Made by a program: the position numbers and the translations under genes. The notes under the pieces were generated by a model, which was given only the letters and a program-made list of their open reading frames with translations, had not been told where the DNA came from and searched no databases. From NCBI GenBank assembly GCA_037127255.1, contig JBANSL010000004.1, positions 28,920,467 through 28,984,466 of the forward strand: 64,000 nucleotides of DNA, in the 5' to 3' direction. The stretch is from Persicaria tinctoria (lineage: Eukaryota > Streptophyta > Magnoliopsida > Caryophyllales > Polygonaceae). Shown piece by piece: positions 33,811 to 44,251 of the stretch. Each line of letters opens with the position of its first letter. Positions within the stretch are counted from its first letter, which is position 1.

Positions 33811-34600
33811 CTTCTATCGCCAATACAAATTATGAAACTGTAAAATTTTGTTCTTCTTTTTAATAAGTCCCAGCTACTTTGAGTTCCTTGGCTTACATTT
33901 TGCTGGAGATTAGCTAGTTTTTCTTCTATGTTCTTGAGTTGTCTAAATATGTTTCCGAACGTCGTTTTATTCCATTCTTTTGATAGTCTTTTTAGAAGTT
34001 GGGTGTTCCTTGTCACTTGGAACATGTGAGACCCCGAGCACTGCAATCTCCATGCTTGGAAAACAACATTCCGATAATCTTTCCTTTGCAACCACATTTT
34101 CTCAAATTCAAACGGTCTGGCTTTTTTCTCCCGGGGTGATTTTAGATCGATTGAGATCGAAAACTGCTCCGAGGAGGAGAAGACATAGTTTTTCGTTGCT
34201 ATATTAGGATACCATTGAATGATTTGGTCCTGCACTAAGGCTCGATCCAGTTTTTCATAGATGTTATTTATTAGTGTCAGACTTATTCTTTCTCGAAGTA
34301 AAGATATTTCCAACCGAAGGAATATCCAATAGATTGCACCGGTGTTTGAATAGGATTAGTCGGAGAACTCTATTAGGGTTGGGAGAGTTGCCCCCTAATT
34401 TCTCGGAAGAGGTAAGAATCTCGTTTAGATCTCCCATAATAATGACTGGAACATTAAGTCCCTGGAGGTGGGTCAAATGCAATTACCAAAACTCAGCCTT
34501 TTCATTTTCTTAGGCAGGAGCGTAAACAAAACAACAGGCCAGAGGGGTTCCTAAATTGTTGTCTGCAATTAACATAGTGATAAAGCGTTCCTAAGTTGTA
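33811..34600 (-). pseudogene. LINE endonuclease C-terminal part and linker, 5'-truncated
   Basis: Minus strand. LACCFVYAP, then IIMGDLNEILTSSEKLGG, is the second half of the APE-type endonuclease (GDLN motif). A linker with KARPFEFEKMWLQRKDYRNVVFQAW leads into the RT. The N-terminal half of the endonuclease and ORF1 are missing: homology stops near 34600, the usual result of incomplete target-primed reverse transcription. Confidence 0.75.
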
Positions 34601-34955
34601 CTTCTGTATGTAATACACAGAAGTGGAATTGGGGGATTTAGTTATAATTTACGTTTGTTTTTTCAAAAAAAAAAAAGGTTTTGAACCCAATATTCTCTAA
34701 AACTCCAAAATTCTCCAAAATGGAGAACCTGTTGTACATTCTCTTATGCGTCTAAAATGGTTTTGTACTTCTGTATATAATACACGGAAGTGGAATTGAG
34801 GGATTTAGTTACAATTTACGTTTTTTTTAAAAGTTGTAAAAGTAGGTATAACTCTCGTCATATAAAAATGAGAGTAGAATTATTTTGTATGCCTCTCGTT
34901 TTCTTAACACAGAGGTATAAAGCTGAGTTATACTCTCGTATTTAAAAAAAAAAGT
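34595..34955. repeat. Series of short hairpins with two direct repeats
   Basis: The 58-bp block with ACTTCTGTATGTAATAC and GGAATTGGGGGATTTAG at 34595-34652 recurs at about 34763-34820. Each copy contains a hairpin with arms ACTTCTGT/ACAGAAGT or ACTTCTGT/ACGGAAGT. Further hairpins with the same design but other arms lie at 34851-34875 (ACTCTC/GAGAGT) and 34892-34915 (CCTCT/AGAGG), with a weak one at 34932. Confidence 0.65.
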
Positions 34956-35080
34956 ACAATTATTATTGTGTCTCCCTTTTTATACACATGAGTGTAAATT
35001 TTAAAGGATTTTTAGAACAATTAGGAGATTTAGATATAACTCCAGTTTTTTTTTATCCCATCGAGCCAAATACGATGGGA

Positions 35081-35160
35081 ACCTCATCAAGGGTCTCCCA
35101 CCAGTACCTCATTTTTTGGGAAGCTCATTGCTGGCCACCTCATCAAGGGTCTCCCACCAG
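35081..35160. repeat. Two 24-bp direct repeats, 56-bp period
   Basis: ACCTCATCAAGGGTCTCCCACCAG occupies 35081-35104 and 35137-35160 without mismatch. It is not part of a recognisable gene. Confidence 0.9.
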
Positions 35161-35336
35161 CACCGGCGTCGGTGAATGACCGATCTCCCCATGATCCTTC
35201 CTTGGGTCTTCAACCACTTTCCCAATCAGAACTTCTAAATTTTTCGAGTCTAACAATCTGATTCAAGGCATATTTAATCAATGAAGTTCAACGTTTAAAA
35301 AAAATATGATGCTATATATCATTAACATTATTTGTT

Positions 35337-37975
35337 GAGAAATTTTGCCCAACAGGCCTTTTTTTTCCTCTATTAAATGAATGTCCACCACCCTTGTGAA
35401 ATTAGGGATTTGTCCATTCCCCAAAACAGTGCCCCCCGCCACATAAACGGATCTGGAGATGCAATTCGAATCTGAACTCCACGTTACAGATCCTTCTTCC
35501 TCCGCTTTCTTCTTCATCTGCTTCCTTCTTCCTCGGATTAGGGATAAGCCACTATCGATCTCCAACTTTGAGATTCCGGACTCGCTCCGATCTCGATCTC
35601 CCTTCTTCCCCCTTGATTCAACGATCTATTCGATTTTCCCTTGATTCATCGATCTATTTTATTTTCAAGGTGATTGTGATGGCGACGGTATCCTTTGGTC
35701 AGAATCAAAGGAGCGTACATCGCCAGATCGGAATCGAAGGAGCGGAAATCGCCAGATCAATGGAGTTGTTCGCTCGCTGTGCAGATCTAGAAGTCAGCGG
35801 ATCTCAAAGTTGGCGATGGACGACGAGGTTAGAGACTCGTTGATTAGATCTGTGGAACTCGACTCCAATTAGATCAACCTCTCGCTTGAAGGGCGCATTA
35901 GATACGCCTTAAAGAAGGCTCTTCGGCTTCTCGGAGTGCTGCCCACGCTGCTCAAAGTCGGAGTGCGGTTACAACTCTTGCTGCTCAGAGTCGGAATTCA
36001 CGCCAAGTAGAAAATTCCTCCGAGAAGTCCGCCTGAGCACCCGCTGAAAAGCTAGGGCTAATTCCACTTGCTATCCCTCTGTCGAGAAGCAGTTCAGGTA
36101 TAAGGAAGCAATTGCTGCTTTACTGCTAAAATTGGAGAGCACATTCAGATCCACCAAATGGGAGATCCGGATGACCTATTCCAAGGACATACAGGTATAA
36201 TTAAGCATCCGCGTTTCAATTTGTGTAAGGTAAATTGGTTTTGGTTTACCAAAGAAAATTGGATATGCTAAATGAATTGTATTTGAAATATGACACTGTT
36301 CTTAATATTTCTAAATCATGATTCCGTAATGTTTTTATTTGACTGCATTTTTTGGTCTTTCTTGAACAAAATTATCTTCATTCTCGCTTTTGAACTTAAA
36401 GATGACAATGGATATGAGTTTGCATTTGATCTACACGTGGAGATGTTTAACCAAACATGTGGACCGGTTGTTAATGAGTATTTCATCCTAATTATGGTAA
36501 TACCCGCCAATGGGGAAGTAGCTTTGTTAATTTGCTTGATGTTTTAAGAGTTTTCTTGTGGATATTTATTTGCTTATTGTACGAAGAAGCAATGTTTTCA
36601 CAAATATTTTATTTTTTAATTGTTATCAAATTGTACAAAATTGTTGAAATTGCCAATATTTATTAATTTTGTGCAATTTGATAACAATTCAAAAATAAAA
36701 TATTTGTGAAAACATTTCTTCTTCATACAATAAGCAAATAAATATCCACAAGAAAACTCTTAAAACATCAAGTAAATTAACAAAGCTATTTCCCTATTGG
36801 TGGACATTACCATAATTAGGATGAAAGAGTCATTAACCACAAGTCAACAGGTTTGGTTAAACATCTCCGCGTGTAGATCAAATGCAAAGTCATATCCATT
36901 GTCATCTTTAAGTTTAAAAGCGAGAATGAAGATAATTTTGTTCAAGAAAGAGAAAAAAATGTAGTCAAATAAAAACATTACAAAATCATGATTTAGAAAT
37001 ATTAAGAACAGCGTCATATTTCAAACACAATTCATTTAGCAACTCCAATTTTCTGTGATAAACCAAAACCAATTTCCTTTACACAAATTGAAACGCAGAT
37101 GCTTAATTATACCCTAATGTCCTTGGAATAGGACATTCGGATCTCCCATTTGATGGATCTGAATGTGCTCTCCCATTTTAGCAATAAAGCCGCAATTGCT
37201 TCCTTATACATGAACTACTTCTCGACAGAGGGATATCAAGTGGAATTAGCCCTTGCTTTTCAGCAGGTGCTCAGGCGGACTTCTCGGAGGACTTTTTTGC
37301 TTGGCGTGAATTCCGACTCTGAGCAGCAAGAGTTGTAACTGCACTCCGACTTCAAGCAGCGCGGGAAGCACTCCAAGAAGTTGAAGAGCCTTCTTTAAGG
37401 CGTGTCTAATGCGCCCTTCAAGCGAGAGGCTGATCCAATTGGAGTCGAGTTCCACATATCCAATAAACCAGTTTCTAACCTCATCGTCTATCGCCGACTT
37501 CAAAATCTGCTGACTTCGAGATCTGCACAACGAGCGGACAACTCCATTGATCCGGCGATTTCCACTCCTTCGATTCCGATCTGGCAATTTACGCTCCTTC
37601 GATTTTGACAAACGGATACCGCCGCCATCAGAATCACCTTGAAAATCGAATAGATCGATGAATCAAGGGGAAATCGAATAGATCGTTGAATCAAGGGGGA
37701 AGAAGGGAGATCGAGATCGAAAACAAGGCCGGAATCTCAAAGTCGGAGATCAATAGTGGCTCATCCTGATCTGAGGAAGAAGGAAGCGGAGGAAGAAGAA
37801 AGCGGAGAAAGAAGGATCTCTAACGTGGAGTTCAGTTTCGGATTGGATCTCTAGATCCGTTTATATGGTGGATGGGCACTGTTTTGGGGACTGGAAAAAT
37901 CCCTAATTTCACAATGGTGGTGGACATTCATTCGATAGAGGCAAAAAAAAAAAGGCCCGTTGGGCAAATTTTCTC
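35337..37975. mobile_element. Foldback (long-TIR, Mutator-like) element
   Basis: The left arm (35337 to about 36640) is the imperfect inverse of the right arm (about 36670 to 37975). It starts GAGAAATTTTGCCCAAC and ends GTTGGGCAAATTTTCTC, and the match extends to the AT-rich centre. ATTATTTGTT at 35327-35336 and again at 37980-37989 (four A's after the end) is a probable 10-bp target duplication, fitting Mutator-like elements. Inside each arm lies coding-like text (LSLEGRIRHALKKALQLLG on the minus strand of the right arm) of unknown source, with stops. No transposase is present. Confidence 0.75.
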
Positions 37976-38599
37976 AAAAATTATTTGTTTTTGGGGGCTC
38001 CACCCCCGAACCTCACGTGATTGTTTAACAATCTGATGTAAGGCATATTTGATCAATGAAGTTCAACATTGAAAAAAAATATGATGCTATGTTAATTTGT
38101 TTTATAATTTCGACCAAAAAAAATTATTTGTTTTATAAATAATATAAATGTAACACTAATATCTTTCTAATTAAAAATGAATATAATATTGCATGTTTGA
38201 ATGAAAATAGTTATTAGAGATGGGTATATTTGTCAATTGAATTGGTAGGAAAAAAAATGAGTTTTGGTGTGTTAGGGATGTTATGAAGTGAAAAAAAAGA
38301 ATGAGATGCTAAGATGATGCAAATGAGAGAAAAAGAAAAAAAAATATTTCTAGTATCTTTAGCACTCCTTGATCAACTTGACTTAATTAATTTCATACGT
38401 GTCAAGTTAGCACATTTATATAACATACTAAGACAACGGTATAAAACATGTCGTTTTGGCCAACCAGAACTTTGCATTTTAGAATGGCGAATTTGTGAAT
38501 ATATCCTACCCAAAAAAGGGGTGACAAATATACTATAATTACTCCCAAATTGAAAAGAATGCCTATTTGGGCATACTTGCAATAAAAGTATTGTGAGTT

Positions 38600-38905
38600 T
38601 AAGCATTTTTTTAATGAAAATAAATATATAAAAATAGGCTTTTTGAAAATTGAAAAAAAAAACAGATTTTAAGAAATAGGAAAAAAAAATAGGATTTTCA
38701 GATTTTAAAAAAAAACATATTTTTTGGAAAATGGGAAAAATAGGATTTTCGGAAATCTAAAAAAATAGAATTACGTTAATTGAAAAAAAAACATAATTTT
38801 TGGAATTAAAAAAAAAATTGGAGAAAAAAAAACCTAGATAGATTTTCAGAAATTGAAAAAAAAAACAGATTTTCGGAAATATTAAAAAAAATAGATTTTT
38901 GGGTC
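38600..38905. repeat. A-rich degenerate short repeat, copy 1
   Basis: About ten irregular units of roughly 25-35 bp alternate a GATTTTCGGAAAT-like word with poly-A runs. The duplicate lies at about 49575-49880 with small length changes in the A runs. Confidence 0.7.
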
Positions 38906-38939
38906 AATGATAAGAAAACCTGGCTTCGATAACGTTTTG

Positions 38940-40590
38940 ATATGTATCCTATCAACCTATAAGTTTCTTCCTGTCAACATTTGTTTTTTCATCCCTTCAT
39001 GTTAAAAGAATACCCTGGAAAAGTAGGTTTTTTCTTATCAAGGTATAGGTGTGTTCCTGTCAAGTATTCCACACTATCAACTACAGATGATTAGTGTTTT
39101 TCGATCTCACACTATCGACATTTAACCACGGGTTTTGACACATTTTTTGTTTATATCATGACATATTGATAGACCTATGATGTCAAGACCTATTGTATTT
39201 CTGGTCAAGTTATATGTGTTTTTCTGTCAAATATGAAAACCTTGCTCAATGATGAGTTACTCTCTTATACTTATACGACGTGATCAAGCATCCCACATTA
39301 TCATAGATAGTGTTTTTTGATCCATTATTTGCAACAATCTTGTTGACGTTCAACCACAAACTTTGACAGAGTTTTTGTTTTAATTCAAACACGTTGATAA
39401 CTCTATCCTGCCAAGGTCTATTTTATTTCCTGTCAAGTTCTATGTGTTTTCCTGTTAAATGTGAAAACGTAGCTCAATGATGACACATGCCTCTTATATT
39501 TATACAATATGGTCAAGCATCCCACACTATCAACTATAAATGGATAGTGTTTTCCGGTCAATTATTTGCAATAATCTTATCGACGTTTAACCCCATGCGT
39601 TGACAATGTTTTGAGTCTTATCCCGACATATTGACAACCCTATCCTGTCAATGTCTATTTTATTTCTTGTCAAGAAGATATTTAGTGCAATTTTTCCCTA
39701 TTTGTTAAGTAGTCATCTTTGTTTAACATTGCTTTGTTCCTCTTGAGTTATCCCGATGTTCATCTGAAGTCGGATGAGTTTTTCATATATTAATTAGGTG
39801 TCTTAAAATATTCCCAAAAGTCCTTTTGTTCCCATCTTTTGTGAGGCATATGAGTACACTTGTATTTTGAGTGAGCCTGAATATGTGCAATCATATAACC
39901 TCTGCTCTCAAAGCTTTAACAATATTTCCATAAACCTCTGCACTCAAAGCTTTAACAATATTTCCATCATCTTGCATTGTCAATCAATTTTTCTCAAATT
40001 TGAAAGGTTTGCCTCTAAATTCATTTAGTCCCCAAAGATCCAATGAAATGGGGCAGCCGAAAAGAAGACGTGGTAGTCCACACCCACTTCTTTTTACTTG
40101 CGCAAGTCTTGGATCCAATGTTTTGGTTTTTATCCTGACATGTTGATAACTCTATCTTGTCTACATCTATTTTATTTCCTGTCAAGGTCTATGTGTTTTC
40201 ATGTCTAAAGTGAAAATATAAGTCAATGATGGGTCGCTCCTCTTATACTTGTACAATGTGGTCATGCATCCCACATTATCCACTATATAGATGAATAGTG
40301 TTTTTCGATTAATTATTTGCAACAATCTTGTCGATGTTTAACCCTAGGCTTTGACAATATTTTGGTTTTTATCATAACAGATTGATAACTCTATCCTATC
40401 AATGTCTATTTTATTCCTGCCAAGGTTTACGTGTTTTCCTATCAAATGTAAAAATTTAGCTCAATGATGAGCCGCTCCTCTTATACCTGTACACCTGGTC
40501 AAGCATCTCTCACTGTCAACTACAGATGGATAGTGTTTTTCGATCTACTATTTAACTCCATGATTCGATAATGTTTTGGTTTTCATCATG
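38940..40590. repeat. Satellite-like tandem repeat of 228-239 bp, copy 1
   Basis: The marker TATTTTATTTCCTGTCAAG (or a close variant) starts at 39191, 39419, 39656, 40168 and 40407. Between markers the order is constant: GTGTTTTCCTGTC, CTCAATGATGA, GGTCAAGCATCCCACACTATC, ATAGTGTTTTTCGAT, GCAACAATCTTGTCGACG, TTGATAACTCTATCCTGTC. A 440-bp unrelated block (about 39675-40115) interrupts the array and itself contains a 32-bp direct repeat with CTCAAAGCTTTAACAATAT. There is no coding. Confidence 0.85.
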
Positions 40591-41021
40591 TCATTTGAAT
40601 TCGCCAATGCAACAATCAAGTCTTACTTACAACAACTACGCCTCATTACTCGACCAGTCTAAGCTTCTCATAACCTCTTCTTTAGAGGGTCGGCCAAACC
40701 CCTCTTGGTTATAGTAACAACAACAAAACATAAATAACCAAACTGAGCAAAAGAAAGAAAACACAAGTTAATGGCTCCAAAACAAGTTAATGGTTCCAAA
40801 AGATCAAACATCTGTTACTAAAGTTCAAAATCCAAAACATCAAGCATGAATGTTTCTTCCTGGCATTGTCAACCTAACATAATGTAACACTTGTCGTGTT
40901 CCAAGCAATATATATATGCACATACCTGTCAAAAAACATCAAACATCAATCTAGATGGGTATGAGTGGTCTGGTGGGTTTGAAGGATTATTGGGCATTTT
41001 TAGGATTTTTGTTTGGGCTAA

Positions 41022-41369
41022 TTATGTTGTCAGTTCAACAACATCCCTTTCCTTGTCTACAATACCTTCAACTTCTTCTGCATTCACTCTAGTAGCCTCA
41101 GTTTCCTCTTCTTCTGGAACTACAGTAACCTTCACATCCTCCTCATCTTCTTCTTTTTCTATCATTACTGCTACATTCAAATCCACCTCACCTGTCACTA
41201 GCACTGCAACTACTATTTCCTCGGTTGCCACCAGATCAGCCTACATTTCCTCTTCTGTTGTAGCCTTCAAAGGCTCCTCCTTAGTTGTCACTGCAGAAAC
41301 CTTCATCTCATCTTCTACTATTGGCTTTATCTCCTCTCCTACCACTGTCGTAACTTTAAAAGGCTCCAT
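41022..41369 (-). pseudogene. Small acidic Val/Glu-rich ORF, copy 1, nonsense-mutated
   Basis: Minus strand. It is the counterpart of the intact frame at 51997-52344, but a TAG at 41241-41243 replaces CAG (EEM*A against EEMQA). In all I count nine differences between the copies over 348 bp, six of them changing the protein. That is denser than in the flanking repeat DNA. I do not recognise the product. Confidence 0.55.
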
Positions 41370-43159
41370 TATTTGAGCCAATTCAAGGATGCTGTTTATG
41401 GTCTATTGAGAGCCATAGCGTGCCTACAAACTTCAAATTTCAGTGCTCAAAAAAGAGGAAGAATCTTCTTCAATTGAGAGATGATTTGAGCTAGTTCTAG
41501 GGACCAAACTTTATGATAGATGTGGTTGGTGAATCTTCTTCAATTAAGAGATAATGGAGCTAGTTCTGTGAAAATGGAGATATAAGTATATAATAAACAT
41601 AAAATGGTTTAATAAAGTCAACAAAAGAGAAATTGAGGTAGGTTCGAGTTCTAGCATCCATCAGGAAACGGAAACCTATTAGCCTTGTATTACAGAGAAA
41701 TAGCAAGAAACTAACTTCCTTCACAAAATTAATAGACGAAACTCTAAAAGAAAGCAGTTTATTTACAGAATCAGCCCTCTTGTTTTCAACATCCCCAACC
41801 AAGCAAATTTACAAGCCAAAGGATGGATATTAACATAATTCAAGATGAAGCTTAATTCACCTTAAGTTCATGACCTTCCACTGTAAAAACTGCTCCTAGT
41901 GCTTCTTTTAGGAATAATTGATTATTATCCAGAACTCTTTTCACAAGTAATTAATGACATCTAGTTTAGCATTACTATAGTTTATACTCGCTGTCCTCAT
42001 TTTAAAAAAATTAAAATCATGACAGGAAGACAACATCAAAGCACAAATATTTTCATGAAACGCAGATGCTTAATTATACCCTAATGTCCTTGGAATAGGA
42101 CATTCGGATCTCCCATTTGATGGATCTGAATGTGCTCTCCCATTTTAGCAATAAAGCCGCAATTGCTTCCTTATACATGAACTACTTCTCGACAAAGGGA
42201 TATCAAGTGGAATTAGCCCTTGCTTTTCAGCAGGTGCTCAAGCGGACTTCTCGGAGGAATTTTTTGCTTGCCGTGAATTCCGACTCTGAGCAGCAAGAGT
42301 TGTAACTGCACTCCGACTTCAAGCAGCGCGGGCAGCACTCCGAAAAGCTGAAGAGCCTTTTTTAAGGCGTGTCTAATGCGCCCTTCAAGCGAGAGGCTGA
42401 TCCAATTGGAGTCGAGTTCCACATATCCAATAAACCAGTTTCTAACCTCATCGTCTATCGCCGACTTCAAAATCTGCTGACTTCGAGATCTGCACAACGA
42501 GCGGACAACTCCATTGATCCGGCGATTTCCACTCCTTCGATTCCGATCTGGCGATTTACGCTCCTTCGATTCTGACAAACGGATACCGCCGCCATCAGAA
42601 TCACCTTGAAAATCGAATAGATCGATGAATCAAGGGGAAATCGAATAGATCGTTGAATCAAGGGGGAAGAAGGGAGATCGAGATCGAAAACAAGGCCGGA
42701 ATCTCAAAGCCGGAGATCAATAGTGGCTCATCCTGATCTGAGGAAGAAGGAAGCGGAGGAAGAAGAAAGCGGAGAAAGAAGGATCTGTAACGTGGAGTTC
42801 AGTTTCGGATTGGATCTCTAGATCCGTTTATATGGTGGATGGGCACTGTTTTGGGGACTGGACAAATCCCTAATTTCACAATGGTGGTGGACATTCATTC
42901 GATAGAGGCAAAAAAAAAGGCCCGTTGGGCAAATTTTCTCAAAAATTATTTGTTTTTGGGGGCTCCACCCCCGAACCTCACGTGATTGTTTAACAATCTG
43001 ATGTTAGGCATATTTGATCAATGAAGTTCAACATTGAAAAAAAATATGATGCTATATATCATTAACATTATTTGTTTTATAATTTCGACCAAAAAAAATT
43101 ATTTGTTTTATAAATAATATAAATGTAACACTAATATCTTTCTAATTAAAAATGAATAT

Positions 43160-44193
43160 TGATAACTCCACTCCCTTTGATGGAAATCGGAATCAGTTTC
43201 AAAGGCCTTGACAGTATGTCTGTGTCAAAGGTCTTGGAGCTTTAACAGTGTTGACGAAATACAAAACCTGCTCTATATGTTATTATGTCCGAATATTATA
43301 TTATGTTATTATATGCTTCCATATTATTATTATATATTCACTAACCTTTCAGGAAGCTATTTGAATTATATCTCCTTCCATAAGCGTTCAAAGCTGAGAA
43401 AGATCAAATCGAGATCATGGCTTCCGAAGTTTCTAAAGATAGAAGATTGCACTCAAGCCATGATCCTCTCTTAGCCGTTGGAGAAGATTCCTTCCTCAAG
43501 TGGCACCGATGATCTTCACTATATAAAGGAGATGAAGAAGAGAGAGAGGACTGACGCACTTCAAGAATATCATTGCACAATCAGCCCTCAAGTTTACGTT
43601 CTCTCTTCAGCGTGTTCTCTCTGCTTGTTCTTAAGAGTCTTATATTTTGTTTCAAAGCATTTGAGAGATACACAGTGAGCTGATAGGATATATTTCGAGA
43701 GAGTGTTATAATCAAGAGTTTATAACTCAGGAAGTAGACACTAGGCGATTGATTCACTAAGTGTAAGAGGATTGTACTAGATAGCATAGAGAGGTGGGGC
43801 TCTTCTAGATTGGTCTAGGACTCCAAGGGAACGTGAGTTGACTAGATTGCAATTGTATAGGAGAGAGGCTTCTCGGGGAGCTACTAGGATCCTAGGTCTT
43901 GTGAATCAATAAAAGCCGATTGAATCCTAGGGTTGTGGAAGAACCCTAGGCGGGGACGTAGGCCAAGTTCGTGCCGAACCTCGTTAACAATTCGTTGTGT
44001 CCTTTACTTATTTGCTTTACCTTATTTCCGCACTTGGTTCGAATTGTTTAACTTTGTGATTCAGGTTTATCTCAAAGATTTTAGTACAAGCTCCAAAAGT
44101 CTTGAGACTTTCTGCGAAAAACGGGCATACTCTATTCAACCCCCCTTCTAGAGTATTTTCTTTATTACTTTGTTTTACATTATCGAACCTTCA
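43160..44193 (+). mobile_element. 5' LTR of Sirevirus-like copia
   Basis: It begins TGATAACTCC directly after the host AATAT (43155-43159) and ends CCTTCA at 44193, 1034 bp. A TATATAAA box lies at 43520-43527. It differs from the 3' LTR at about ten positions with no length change, so the insertion is young. Frames inside this LTR are not genes. Confidence 0.95.
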
Positions 44194-44194
44194 A

Positions 44195-44208
44195 TTGGTA
44201 TCAGAGCT
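44195..44208 (+). promoter_or_regulatory. Primer-binding site (initiator tRNA-Met)
   Basis: TTGGTATCAGAGCT, the standard copia primer site complementary to the 3' end of tRNA-iMet, one base after the LTR. Confidence 0.95.
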
Positions 44209-44251
44209 TTACTCACTGATTTTGATCTAACAATCTTGTGAGTTTTCGATC

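Larger units (their letters stand above)
37093..42059. repeat. Segmental tandem duplication, copy 1 (4.97 kb)
   Basis: It matches 42060-53034 base for base, apart from scattered changes and the copia insertion in the second copy. It includes the right part of the foldback element, A-rich and satellite-like repeats and a small acidic ORF. The junction shows TGAA shared by both breakpoints (37089-37092, 42056-42059, 53031-53034). Confidence 0.95.

Noticed and set aside
40891..41376. 161-codon Ser/Thr-rich plus-strand frame (also 51869-52351)
   Set aside because: It is the antisense of the acidic Glu/Val ORF. Ser/Thr richness is what Glu/Val codons give when read backwards. Neither strand is proven coding, but the minus frame starts and ends more cleanly.
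41560..41802. 80-codon minus-strand frame, duplicated at 52535-52777
   Set aside because: No domain, and its retention in both copies follows from the recent duplication.
43208..44151. Small frames in the copia LTRs (repeated at 48169-49112)
   Set aside because: LTR sequence; presence in both LTRs reflects reverse transcription, not genes.
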